From contig NZ_JAGGJA010000011.1 in the NCBI RefSeq assembly GCF_026229185.1, positions 91,309 to 155,308 of the forward strand: a DNA stretch of 64,000 nt, in the 5' to 3' direction. The position numbers and the translations under genes are program-made. Origin of the DNA: Fodinibius salsisoli (lineage in GTDB: Bacteria > Bacteroidota > Rhodothermia > Balneolales > Balneolaceae). The notes beneath the pieces were generated by a model that saw only the letters and a program-made list of their open reading frames with translations, did not search any database and had not been told where the DNA came from. Positions 35,307 through 44,187 of this stretch are shown in pieces (within the stretch, counting starts at the first letter, position 1; the number at the start of each line of letters is the position of its first letter).

Positions 35307-35759
35307 CTACCTCTTGATGTAATAATAAAGCTGCGTGGTTGACTTAGTGATACTGGCCGTGAATACAATAATCACCAGCAAGTGCAGTGTCATAAACGGT
35401 ACAGTCAGCCACATTTCCTTTCCAGCAAACTCCGAAGCCGCTTCATTAATAAAAATGTGTACCATAAGCGTCACAAGAGCTCCCATCAACAGGTAATAGG
35501 CATTACGATAACTTTTTGATTCAATCAAGACTTGTTCATCGTCGTCTTGATCCTCTCCAGCATTGAATTCTTTGAGCAGAGCTAATACCACCTCTACTGC
35601 TACGGCAATCCCTAATATTTTCCAGAATAGATTCATAATAAAATCATATCCAGCCATACCTTCCGGCCAACCAAATACCGAAACCAAATAAAATGTCAGT
35701 AACACAATAGAGGAAACCAGCGAGCTCCAGGCATATATTTCTTTTTGCGACATCGGCAT
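35307..35759 (-). CDS. Four-helix membrane protein of unknown function
   Basis: 150 residues with four hydrophobic helices: SSLVSSIVLLTFYLVSVFGW, LFWKILGIAVAVEVVLALL, YYLLMGALVTLMVHIFI and MTLHLLVIIVFTASI. An acidic loop (GEDQDDDEQ) joins helices 2 and 3. I do not recognise the family. Convergent with the DUF1080 gene. Confidence 0.7.
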   Translation of the reverse strand: MPMSQKEIYAWSSLVSSIVLLTFYLVSVFGWPEGMAGYDFIMNLFWKILGIAVAVEVVLALLKEFNAGEDQDDDEQVLIESKSYRNAYYLLMGALVTLMVHIFINEAASEFAGKEMWLTVPFMTLHLLVIIVFTASITKSTTQLYYYIKR

Positions 35760-35942
35760 TTCCTTTTATCCATTTATAGTTATTACTACCTAAGCTATAC
35801 GAGATGCACCCAATACGGATACTAAAAAAAATTGTAAAATGAGCATTTAAGTCCTAAACCCTTTTCCAATATCTTGAACCTTCCATAATATATGTTATGT
35901 TCGTCATCTGATAATCATAACTATCACTAAGGACGGAGAATA

Positions 35943-36140
35943 ATGGAAAAGATGGACCGCGTCATCAACGCAATAACCGACTATATCTCTAAAAACGGTC
36001 AGGAGTACAACCGCCTGCTTATTTCACGAACGTTTTACACTGCGCTAAAGAAAGAAGCGAAGGAGCATGACTCGAAAGTTGATTTACCCCGCCTGGAAGT
36101 AAAAGATAATGTTGACTATGATTTTAAGCTTCTGCCCTAA
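35943..36140 (+). CDS. Small conserved-looking protein, 65 residues
   Basis: Preceded by a good Shine-Dalgarno-like AAGGACGGAG 7 bases before the ATG. The product is soluble and charged (ITDYISKNGQEYNRLLIS, FYTALKKEAKEH) with balanced composition, which supports a real gene. No family recognised. Confidence 0.6.
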   Translation: MEKMDRVINAITDYISKNGQEYNRLLISRTFYTALKKEAKEHDSKVDLPRLEVKDNVDYDFKLLP

Positions 36141-36295
36141 GTCTCATTTGATCCTGGTCGGATAATCATAACAACATTTATCAAATTTTAGGCGCTTATC
36201 AGTTCGTACTTACAAAAAATTCATTTATTTTATAGCAGATAAAGTGATTTCGTTCACGCATATAATTGATAATTCTAAAGTTAAGCAGGACATTT

Positions 36296-36472
36296 ATGCC
36301 ACGATGTGAAATGTACAAAGATATGAAAGGCGAATGGAGATGGCGAAGAACAGCCAAGAATGGCGATATTGAGGCCTATTCTGATGGCGGCTTTGAAGAT
36401 AAAGAAGAATGCAAAAAAGATGGTAAAGAGAATGGAAACTGCACCAGCTATACGCGCAGTAACTCTTATTAG
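36296..36472 (+). CDS. Small DUF1508 (YegP)-like protein
   Basis: From the ATG at 36296 the product is 58 residues: GEWRWRRTAKNGDIEAYSDG followed by GFEDKEECKKD. This W-R-W/F-R-L-x-A-x-N-G-x-I pattern is the core of the DUF1508/YegP repeat. An ATG ten codons upstream is less likely. A strong terminator follows. Function unknown. Confidence 0.72.
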   Translation: MPRCEMYKDMKGEWRWRRTAKNGDIEAYSDGGFEDKEECKKDGKENGNCTSYTRSNSY

Positions 36473-36498
36473 GATATAGATCCTTAACAGATTTTTCG

Positions 36499-36536
36499 AG
36501 GCTGCTCATTAACCTGTGAGCAGCCTTTGTCATTTT
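36499..36536 (+). terminator. Rho-independent terminator
   Basis: AGGCTGCTCA (36499-36508) and TGAGCAGCCT (36517-36526) form a perfect 10-base stem with an 8-base loop, followed by TTGTCATTTTT. Confidence 0.85.
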
Positions 36537-36636
36537 TGGTAATATTCAAAGGATGGGTGCGGATGAGATCTATTTTTTAGTCGTGCTACTTTGTTATTAC
36601 CTTTCGTCCAACTTTTGATCATCTTTAATTAGCAAT

Positions 36637-37197
36637 ATGGGACAGAGAACAGAGCGCTTTTTTGAGCGAGGTAAAAACTTTTTTGAAGCGGGCAACAATG
36701 AACAAGCACTCCGATTATTTAATCAGGTTCTTAATAGAGAGCCGGGCCATAAAGGGGCGCTTAAGCATAAAGCGCTTCTTTTTACTGCGTCTGAGGAACC
36801 TCAAAAAACAGAACAATTTCTTGATATAGCGCTCACTCAACAGCCTGAGGATGATGAACTCCAACAGATCGCCGGGGCGTTCTATATTAGTATCAATGAG
36901 TTTGAACAAGCAGAGGATTACCTTAAGCAGTCAGTTCAGTTCAATGATCGAAACGCCTTAGCTCACTATGGGCTGGGACTCATTTGTGTGCGTCACTATT
37001 CTGACCATTCACGAGCTATAAAACATTTTGATAAAGCGATTGCTCATGATGCTGAGTTTAGTGAAGCCTTATTTAACCGAGCCTGTAGTTCTATGATCGT
37101 GGGGGCAACCGAAAAGGCAAAACGGGACTTTCAAACAGCCAAAAAATTGAACCATCCCGAGGCTGAAGAAATGTTAAACAACTATTTTGACTCCTAG
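36637..37197 (+). CDS. Tetratricopeptide-repeat protein
   Basis: 186 residues made of four to five TPR units: FFERGKNFFEAGNNEQALRL, ALKHKALLF, FYISINEFEQAEDYLKQSVQ, ALAHYGLGLICVRHYSDHSR and ALFNRACSSMIVGATEKAKR. No signal peptide, so a cytoplasmic scaffold or binding protein. No further domain; the partner is unknown. Confidence 0.85.
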   Translation: MGQRTERFFERGKNFFEAGNNEQALRLFNQVLNREPGHKGALKHKALLFTASEEPQKTEQFLDIALTQQPEDDELQQIAGAFYISINEFEQAEDYLKQSVQFNDRNALAHYGLGLICVRHYSDHSRAIKHFDKAIAHDAEFSEALFNRACSSMIVGATEKAKRDFQTAKKLNHPEAEEMLNNYFDS

Positions 37198-37263
37198 CAT
37201 TATGGGAAACTTGCTACAGCCCCGATTTTAGACAAACAGATTAGCAATTATAACTCAGCGAAA

Positions 37264-39870
37264 CTATCGGGACCGTTCTTCTAATAACGTCTTAAAAGTT
37301 CGCTTTAGAAAGCCTCCAAAACTTGAGGGGGTCCCCCCCTGTCTCCTATGTTGATTTCCAATTTCAAAGGCAACTTTCCACTGCTTACAAAGTATACCTA
37401 TTCCTTTAAAGAAGCTATATTCATTATCGTAAATATTTGTAGATTCTGAAGTTACCCCATTCACTTCAATAACTTTTAATCCTTCTCCTCTTTTGAGTTT
37501 TTCTTCCGTTGGTGCTTTCAAATCCAGTCGGCCAAAATAAAATCCAGAGGTATGATTACATATTTCATTAAGCTTTCTCTCAAGCACTTTTGTTTTAAGT
37601 ACTTCCCCTTCTTCAAAAACAGCTCCACGTGCATGTGTCCCTAACTCTACGACATTTACCTGTTCTCCTTTTTCTGGAACATCATAAAGGCGCTCTTCAT
37701 GTTGCTTTAAATGATATTTTGCCAGCGTTACGGCCGTATCGTCATCCAGAATAAGTTCTTCCATCGTACGCTGTCCATCTCCTTGCACATACACTAAGTT
37801 TTTGGTGGTAATAGAAAATATTTTTCCCTTCGCAGCATTTGGAAAACGGTAGTAAAAGATTCCGTATTCCTGGCCTCCTATAAACTCCTGGATAATCAGA
37901 TCGGTCTTGGTCTGTTGGATGTATTCCTTAAGCTCTTCTTTACTTCGTACAATACGGACCCCTTTGCCCCTCTGGCCAATATCAGGTTTTAGCACCACAG
38001 GGAATGACCGTTCATACTCTTCCATAAAGGAGCACGCTTGTTGAATACGGCTCTCGGCTTTCTCATCCACATGAAGCAATTTAAAAGCTCCTACATATTG
38101 ATCATCAAATTTAGATAGAATTGCTGACTTCGATTCCCCTACAAATCCTCCATCAGGAATTTCAGGATTGGCTAACGTAAATAACGTTACACATCGGTGC
38201 TTGATCCCCAGATAAAAGATATAGCAGCTTATGGGTATATAGAGTAAAAAGAGAGACCAGTACTGCCATCGGGTTAATCGCCGGTAGCGTGAAACCAACA
38301 GGCGACGTCCACGGTAGCTGAAGGCGGGAATAAATACCTTTGCTATCATAATTAAAAGAGCAACCAGGCCTAAAAATACCCAGATGGCATAATCTTGATA
38401 CATCGAGAAATAATGAAGCAGCTCATTACCCAGAAGCTGAGAAATACCCACCAGGATGGGCGTCCATATAATGGCGGCAAGCAGAAAATATCCGACAAAC
38501 ATCCAGAAGCCTGCACCGATAACTCCCGCACTGAAATAGGTCGGGAAACGACTGCCCGGCAGAAAGCGGCTGGCCATAATGATCATGGGCCCCTTTCGGT
38601 GGAACCATTCAGCACTTTTATCCAAATCATCCTCGGAAATAAACCATTTAAACGGCGCTTTACGGACTGCGGAACGCCCGACAAACCGGCCCATCAGGTA
38701 AAGCCCCACATCGCCAATAAAAATCCCCGTCAGGCAGGCCAGTGTGGCAGGCCAGAAGCCAATAAGTCCCCGGGCTGCCAGCAAGCCGGCACCGATACAT
38801 GTGAGATCTTCGCTAATGAGGGTGGATACAACAATAAGCAGCATGATGATGAGCAGCGAAAACCCTTTAAACTTTGCGAAATCCACATTAGAAAAAGGCT
38901 TCTCAGCTTCCTGTATCCGCTCAGAGCTGGCTTCTGCATAAGTGAGTGCCTCGCCGGTTCCTACATCTTTTATAAAATGACCAATAGTTTGGCTAACAGA
39001 GTCACTGTGGGTTTTTACCAGATCATGATCGGCTTGATAGAGCTTAAGTTTACTTTGGGGCACAATCCGATGATGTTCCTGAGCGGCGGCCAGTGGCACG
39101 AGCGCATCCTCTTCCCCATGTAAAATCAACATGGGCTTTTTATAGGCTTCCAGATATGATCGTATTGGCCGTTGATCGGACTCATAGTAGCTTTTGGCAT
39201 ATTCCACATTAATAGATAAGGCATCGAACAAGCCAAAATGTGGAATTGCATTATGCAGTAACCAAACTGCTGCTAACTGGATGCTGTAAACGGCATGATT
39301 TAACGTATAGCCACCTAAGAGCTCCAGCTCTTGTACTCCTATCGATGAGAGCAAGGTAATGGATTCAATCTGCTCACCGGCATTGTGTGCCCAATGTATG
39401 GCACTCGCTCCTCCCAGTCCATAGCCGACCACATGAACTTGCTGTAGGCCTAGCTTGCGGACCAGTTGTTTCGAGTAGGTAGCTAAGGCTTGGAATGAGT
39501 AATCGGGCAATTCTTCTTCCGACGGTCCATAGCCTGGAAGGTGCGGAACAATCACCCTATGGTCGGTAGACAGTTTAGGCCGCAGCTGATCAAAAACTTC
39601 TGGTCCTTCAGGCCCACCAGCCAAGAGCACGATAGTTGGTTTATCGACTTTAGATCCCTGAAAATAATCCTCATAGGCAACTTCTACGGTTTGGGGATGC
39701 AACTGATCCTGTGCTCCGACGACCTGAAGCATCACTTTCTGATCAGCGCCATTATCCTGATTAATAGGACTATCAAAAAGCCACGCAACAAGATGGGAAG
39801 CGACCAAAAGCATAATATAAACCAACAGATAGCGTTTCCACCCCGTCACACCCAAAAGCTTTAATTTCAT
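37264..39870 (-). CDS. Three-part fusion: alpha/beta-hydrolase - DedA (VTT) membrane domain - ATP-grasp ligase
   Basis: 868 residues. After an N-terminal helix (10-32), residues ~60-300 form an alpha/beta-hydrolase fold. The nucleophile elbow reads GYGLGG (149-154), with Gly151 where Ser is expected; Asp255 and His282 are in place. Residues ~335-520 form a DedA/VTT domain with the motif SRFLPGSRFPTYFSAG (434-449) and several helices. Residues ~575-868 form an ATP-grasp domain: VVLKPDIGQRGKGVRIV (625-641), IIQEFIGGQEYG, GRLDLKAP and KVIEVNGVTSES (metal/ATP site). The start overlaps the acyltransferase stop by 4 bases. Context with OlsB- and OlsA-like genes suggests lipid amino-acylation and membrane translocation. 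That role is inference. Confidence 0.85.
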   Translation of the reverse strand: MKLKLLGVTGWKRYLLVYIMLLVASHLVAWLFDSPINQDNGADQKVMLQVVGAQDQLHPQTVEVAYEDYFQGSKVDKPTIVLLAGGPEGPEVFDQLRPKLSTDHRVIVPHLPGYGPSEEELPDYSFQALATYSKQLVRKLGLQQVHVVGYGLGGASAIHWAHNAGEQIESITLLSSIGVQELELLGGYTLNHAVYSIQLAAVWLLHNAIPHFGLFDALSINVEYAKSYYESDQRPIRSYLEAYKKPMLILHGEEDALVPLAAAQEHHRIVPQSKLKLYQADHDLVKTHSDSVSQTIGHFIKDVGTGEALTYAEASSERIQEAEKPFSNVDFAKFKGFSLLIIMLLIVVSTLISEDLTCIGAGLLAARGLIGFWPATLACLTGIFIGDVGLYLMGRFVGRSAVRKAPFKWFISEDDLDKSAEWFHRKGPMIIMASRFLPGSRFPTYFSAGVIGAGFWMFVGYFLLAAIIWTPILVGISQLLGNELLHYFSMYQDYAIWVFLGLVALLIMIAKVFIPAFSYRGRRLLVSRYRRLTRWQYWSLFLLYIPISCYIFYLGIKHRCVTLFTLANPEIPDGGFVGESKSAILSKFDDQYVGAFKLLHVDEKAESRIQQACSFMEEYERSFPVVLKPDIGQRGKGVRIVRSKEELKEYIQQTKTDLIIQEFIGGQEYGIFYYRFPNAAKGKIFSITTKNLVYVQGDGQRTMEELILDDDTAVTLAKYHLKQHEERLYDVPEKGEQVNVVELGTHARGAVFEEGEVLKTKVLERKLNEICNHTSGFYFGRLDLKAPTEEKLKRGEGLKVIEVNGVTSESTNIYDNEYSFFKGIGILCKQWKVAFEIGNQHRRQGGTPSSFGGFLKRTFKTLLEERSR

Positions 39871-40664
39871 ACACTTTTCATTGGTTTTGTGCTTCCGGCT
39901 TGTTCTACAGGCTGAAAATTTGCTTTTACCAACTGGTGAAGCTGGTCTGATAGTTGCTTCCGGTCTGCATTCACAATCCGCTTACTTCCAAATGTGATAT
40001 CAGCCTTGAAACCGGGCATTTTAAGCAGTTCCCAAAAATGATCCAGAAAAGACATCCCTCCCCACCAACAGATGTATTCCGAGGCCGGCTTGTTGGGATC
40101 AAAACTCTGATAGGTAAGCGTGGCGTAACTTACCGGCACATTATGTTGGGCCGGATATTCTAATAATGAAGGATGAAACGGCAATACGGTTTCTCCTTTT
40201 GTGCTTGTACCCTCTGGAAAGATGATAATTCCCTGATCTTCTGTTATCGTTGACTTAATCATATTATTGACCCGCTGGACATCTCGCTTCAGGGCTCTGT
40301 CAATAAAAATCATCCCCAATATCTTTGTCCCCCATCCAAAGAAAGGCCATGATTTAATTTCGCTCTTGGCAATAAAAGTACCATCAACAGCAAGCCACAG
40401 GGGGACTACATCCATATAACTTAAGTGGTTGGATACCAAAAGATAAGGAGGGTTAGGTGGAGTTCCATTTATAGTAATTTTAAAATTCAACAACCTGGCT
40501 GTCAACCATGCCCAGCTACGGATGATACAATTCTTCCACCGTATAGCCCATGAGGGTATTACTAAGCCTAACAGAATATTACCGGCACCTACCAAGAGTA
40601 CTGTAAAAAGGGACAGAAGAAAAAAAAGAATAAGCCGGATAAACCCTCTGGTTGTTGCTATCAT
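39867..40664 (-). CDS. PlsC-family lysophospholipid/O-acyltransferase (OlsA-like)
   Basis: 265 residues. An N-terminal membrane helix (LILFFLLSLFTVLLVGAGNI) precedes the acyltransferase motifs: NHLSYMDVVPL (HxxxxD), GMIFIDRAL, IIIFPEGTSTKGETVLPF (block III), and VPVSYATL. PlsC enzymes esterify 1-acylglycerol-3-phosphate; the subgroup next to an OlsB-type gene acylates lyso-ornithine lipid. It begins 21 bases after the OlsB-like gene and overlaps the fusion gene, so the three form one operon. Confidence 0.87.
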   Translation of the reverse strand: MIATTRGFIRLILFFLLSLFTVLLVGAGNILLGLVIPSWAIRWKNCIIRSWAWLTARLLNFKITINGTPPNPPYLLVSNHLSYMDVVPLWLAVDGTFIAKSEIKSWPFFGWGTKILGMIFIDRALKRDVQRVNNMIKSTITEDQGIIIFPEGTSTKGETVLPFHPSLLEYPAQHNVPVSYATLTYQSFDPNKPASEYICWWGGMSFLDHFWELLKMPGFKADITFGSKRIVNADRKQLSDQLHQLVKANFQPVEQAGSTKPMKSV

Positions 40665-40685
40665 AAGTTCAAAGATAGAAAAGCC

Positions 40686-41456
40686 TTATTTAAAAAACAG
40701 TACTCGTGTTCGTTCATCCAGTTTTTCTATGTCAACAAGAACTAAAAAGTCGATGGTTTTAAACTCAGTATCAAGTGCAGGGGCGGAAAGAACCTTAGCT
40801 CCCAAATCTAAGTAAAGACGAAACAGTTGAGGAAGGGTAACTTCTTGCCAGCTGTTGGCATCCCGGTCGACTTTGGGGCAAATATATGACTCTTTTACAT
40901 CTAGACAGTAATCATTATGCAGGTGATTGTTGTGTTTTAAATAATCCATGGCAAGCCACCCTTCTTGGGGATTGGTGTTGCTTAGCGAACAGCATCCAAA
41001 GAGGTAGCGGCATGATTTTCTCTTCATATACTCTGCAATTCCCCTCCACAGTAAATATAATACTCGCCCATTGCGGTGCTTTTGCTGAATACAAGCACGC
41101 CCCACTTCTACCCCATTCTTTAAAATCTCCTGTGGAAGTCCATCCAGGTAAAACTCTTCGGCTGTATAAAACCCGTGGTAACTCTGAGCCTGATTGTAAG
41201 TTTGCATTCGGTAAGTACCAATAACCTGATTGGTTTCCCGCTCAATTACCAGGAGATGATCACATTGGGAGTCATATTTGTCAATATCCAGCTGTTGATT
41301 ATGAGAAGTATCAAGCCCTTCGTCAAGTTCAATATTAAACACCTGGTAACGCAAAGACTGGGCCTTGCGAATATCTTCTTCTGATTGTGACAGCTCAATA
41401 ACATATTTACCACTAACGAATAATGATCTATCAGCTATGGGGGGCTCTGTCGTCAA
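40686..41456 (-). CDS. OlsB-like GNAT-family N-acyltransferase
   Basis: 256 residues. Pattern of the OlsB/autoinducer-synthase-like GNAT family: KYVIELSQSEEDIRKAQSLR, RYQVFNIELDEGLD, CDHLLVIERETNQVIGTYRM, VEVGRACIQQKHRNGRVLYL and YLFGCCSLS. OlsB links a 3-hydroxy fatty acid from ACP to the alpha-amino group of ornithine, giving lyso-ornithine lipid. The amino acid used here could differ (glycine, serine, glutamine and lysine lipids are known). First gene of the operon with the PlsC-like and fusion genes. Confidence 0.84.
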   Translation of the reverse strand: MTTEPPIADRSLFVSGKYVIELSQSEEDIRKAQSLRYQVFNIELDEGLDTSHNQQLDIDKYDSQCDHLLVIERETNQVIGTYRMQTYNQAQSYHGFYTAEEFYLDGLPQEILKNGVEVGRACIQQKHRNGRVLYLLWRGIAEYMKRKSCRYLFGCCSLSNTNPQEGWLAMDYLKHNNHLHNDYCLDVKESYICPKVDRDANSWQEVTLPQLFRLYLDLGAKVLSAPALDTEFKTIDFLVLVDIEKLDERTRVLFFK

Positions 41457-41646
41457 TATCTTGGTTATATAGAATTATGGATTTTCGTGATTAGAGCCAG
41501 CGCTCCAATCAAAAATACAACATGGGTCATATTAGCGGCTCTATCATCATTGCACTTCTAAAAAAACCGATATATCATATCTGAATCAACTAATCGTAAT
41601 ATTCTTAATATTAACCTAACCTTTACAAATCATAGCATCGTATATT

Positions 41647-41796
41647 CTAAAAACCCGGAAAGAAATAATTGACTAAAAACTTTATGGCATACACAAGAAC
41701 AACAGCCCCGGCGGTAAATAGTAATACCGAAATGGCAATGGCCTTCCCTTCTGACATCTCTTTTTTAGGTGGTGAGTTCTTCTTTTTCTTACCCAT
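41647..41796 (-). CDS. Small single-span membrane protein, 49 residues
   Basis: Read from the ATG at 41796. A very basic start (MGKKKKNSPPKKEMSEGK) is followed by one hydrophobic helix (AIAISVLLFTAGAVVLVYAI) and a short end KFLVNYFFPGF. The composition is that of a real small tail- or signal-anchored protein. Function unknown; it sits between the aminolipid operon and a hypothetical membrane gene. Confidence 0.6.
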   Translation of the reverse strand: MGKKKKNSPPKKEMSEGKAIAISVLLFTAGAVVLVYAIKFLVNYFFPGF

Positions 41797-41960
41797 AATC
41801 CTTTTGTTTAGTCCTTATCTTATTTAACCGGTTGATATTAGTAATCTATCAGCCCAAATTCTTATTTCCAAATTATACCTCTGGCAGTTCTTTAATTATC
41901 CCTTTATTTCATCTATCATTAAAGCGTGGTTATTAGTATTTCAGATAACAGGTCAAACTT

Positions 41961-42479
41961 ATGAGCACCTCAATTACTATTCAGGAACACCGTCATCATA
42001 TTTGGAAAACCGGCACTTATGTATCTGTCTTTCTTGCGGTTCTGTTGGGCATTATTTTTTGGAATGCAACTGATCCTCTGTGGATAGGAATTTTTAGACT
42101 GGCCGCCTTTATATTTTTTTCGTTATCCATTTTTGGGCTACTCAAAAGTATGGGTACCCCATTGACCATTACACTAAGCAGCAGTAGCGATCATTTGCTT
42201 GTAAATTATCACCAAGGCGATGACGTTGTACAAAAAGAACAGTTTGAATGCTCTTCTATAGATGATTTTACTGTTTCAACGGATACCCCTGTTAACTGGT
42301 TTCCCTTTCTGTATCCCCCGTCGGCTACGATAAAGGTCGCCTTCAATGATGGACATAAAGACCTGAACCTTTTCGAATATAGTGGCCGAACACTTTTTTT
42401 TGAGAAACCCAAACTACAAGAGGTCTTGACTTTTCTGAGATCCCAAAACATTCCCGTTCAACCTGTCAAAACCAGTTAA
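41961..42479 (+). CDS. Uncharacterised two-helix membrane protein
   Basis: 172 residues with two adjacent helices near the N-terminus (YVSVFLAVLLGIIFW and FRLAAFIFFSLSIFGLL) and a ~110-residue beta-rich soluble domain resembling PH-like folds (LTITLSSSSDHLLVNY, CSSIDDFTVST, SATIKVAFNDGHKDLNLFEY). No family recognised. It converges with the M28 peptidase gene with 3 bases between stops. Confidence 0.65.
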   Translation: MSTSITIQEHRHHIWKTGTYVSVFLAVLLGIIFWNATDPLWIGIFRLAAFIFFSLSIFGLLKSMGTPLTITLSSSSDHLLVNYHQGDDVVQKEQFECSSIDDFTVSTDTPVNWFPFLYPPSATIKVAFNDGHKDLNLFEYSGRTLFFEKPKLQEVLTFLRSQNIPVQPVKTS

Positions 42480-42482
42480 GAA

Positions 42483-43880
42483 CTATTCTCTTACGGGCAG
42501 TGGATAAACCGCCGGACTTTTGTTGCCATACTGGTCAACGGAACGAACCCCAAACAAATAATTATCTTTTGAAACGCCCTTAATGGTATAGCGGGTTGTA
42601 TCTCCAGCAAATTGAGCATGTTCCCAAAACGGTTGATTGGTGGTTCTCCATACTATTTCATAGCCCTTTATGTCTGGCTCATCATTGGCTTCCCACAACA
42701 AGGTACTGTTATTTTCCAATTTGGAAACATCAATTCCTACATTTTTAGGACGTGCCGGAGCATTAGCCAGCGTCATTAGTGTAGCGGCATTAAGTCTGGT
42801 AACTTTGGCTACATATGGATAATCGACAAATTTGGGCAAATCGCCATACTGTATGCCTTCTTCCTTTCGTACATCCTGATGCTGACGTTCATAATATTCA
42901 TGCGGCTCACTAAATCGAACGGCCGGATAACCCTGATCCAAGAAGGCTGAATGATCCCCACCACGCAAATACCGGTCTTTACGATAAATGACGTTTACAT
43001 TAAAGTCTGGCAGATACTTTTGTCCTACCCGGTGAATAAAACGACCCAGCTGTCGGGTTGGCGTATCATTTTCACCTCCCGTATAAAGCAGCATCTGATG
43101 ATACCGGGATAGCGTATCCTCAGGAGGGATGCCCTGGGCAAAAACTCTTACTTCATCATCGTGAACCGAACCATCAGAACTTTTAATAGTGTTGCCGATA
43201 ATATCGTTAGTCAACATTGCAGCAATATTCAAATGCTGATTTTTGGCCTCTTCGGCATAATGGCTTGCTCCTAACAGGCCCTGCTCCTCACCTGCTACGG
43301 CCATAAACACAATAGTAGCGTCAAATTCATGGGCAGACATTACACGGGCCAGCTCCATGACCGCTGCTGTGCCTGATGCGTCGTCATTGGCGCCGGGCGC
43401 ATAGCTGGTATCATTCATTATATCCGAAACGCGGGAATCATAATGTCCGCTTACCACGTACATTCGATCTTTACTTTCGAGTTGAGTGCCCGGCAGCATA
43501 GCTACAATATTTACAATTTCAGTCGGTTCGCTTATCCGCCTATTTCCATTTTCAACATAACGATCATAGGATACCTGCAGCCTGTTACCGGATGCCTCTC
43601 TGTATTTCTGGAATTGCTTGTAAATCCATCGGCGTGCGGCTCCGATACCCATAGTGTCGCTGACAGTATCCGACATGGTATGCCGGGTATGAAAACCGGC
43701 CAAAGTACGTATGTTTGTTTCTATGGAATCCGTTGAAATACCGGATAGAATTTTATTTATCTCAGCCTGTTTGTGGCTTACCTGCTTTGGGGAGTTATAA
43801 CTCTGGCATCCCCAAAAACACAAGAGCAATAACATCCACCCTGGTTTTATTAAAGAAAATCTGTGCTGAAATTTTAACAT
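42483..43880 (-). CDS. M28-family aminopeptidase lipoprotein with C-terminal FN3 domain
   Basis: 465 residues. Lipoprotein signal ends in CFWGC (Cys ~25). The M28 zinc ligands are in VVSGHYDSRVSD, PGANDDASGTAAVMEL, VAGEEQGLLGASHY (catalytic EE), TNDIIGN and GGDHSAFLDQGYPAVRF. Residues ~375-465 form a fibronectin type III-like module (NNSTLLWEANDEPDIKGYEI). Probably degrades peptides outside the cytoplasm; the FN3 module may bind substrate or surface. Confidence 0.92.
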   Translation of the reverse strand: MLKFQHRFSLIKPGWMLLLLCFWGCQSYNSPKQVSHKQAEINKILSGISTDSIETNIRTLAGFHTRHTMSDTVSDTMGIGAARRWIYKQFQKYREASGNRLQVSYDRYVENGNRRISEPTEIVNIVAMLPGTQLESKDRMYVVSGHYDSRVSDIMNDTSYAPGANDDASGTAAVMELARVMSAHEFDATIVFMAVAGEEQGLLGASHYAEEAKNQHLNIAAMLTNDIIGNTIKSSDGSVHDDEVRVFAQGIPPEDTLSRYHQMLLYTGGENDTPTRQLGRFIHRVGQKYLPDFNVNVIYRKDRYLRGGDHSAFLDQGYPAVRFSEPHEYYERQHQDVRKEEGIQYGDLPKFVDYPYVAKVTRLNAATLMTLANAPARPKNVGIDVSKLENNSTLLWEANDEPDIKGYEIVWRTTNQPFWEHAQFAGDTTRYTIKGVSKDNYLFGVRSVDQYGNKSPAVYPLPVRE

Positions 43881-44187
43881 TCTATGTTAGTCCCTGTAAA
43901 TCTAATTGAATTTATAGATTGAGCGCGAGCTTAGGTACCATCCATCCCAATTGGAGCTGCACCATTGCTGCTATTAAAATAAAAATCTATCCCGACAGAT
44001 AAGAACAAATTATATCTATGTGACCAATCACTTTTATATTGATAATAGATTATAATGCTCTTTCTTTATCTACTTAAAGAATAAAAGACTCAGCTATCAA
44101 TTGTTGTAAAATGTTTTATAAGATTTGCAAAGAAACAATTATTTGCGGAAGCTATAACAGTAATTTTTAACAAAAAAGAATTCTATA
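43881..44187. other. Divergent intergenic region
   Basis: 307 AT-rich bases between the divergent M28 and M19 peptidase genes; should hold both promoters. No gene or strong fold seen. Confidence 0.4.

Noticed and set aside
38395..39123. Open frame of 242 codons antisense to the DedA fusion
   Set aside because: The minus-strand frame carries clear hydrolase, DedA and ATP-grasp motifs; this one shows none.
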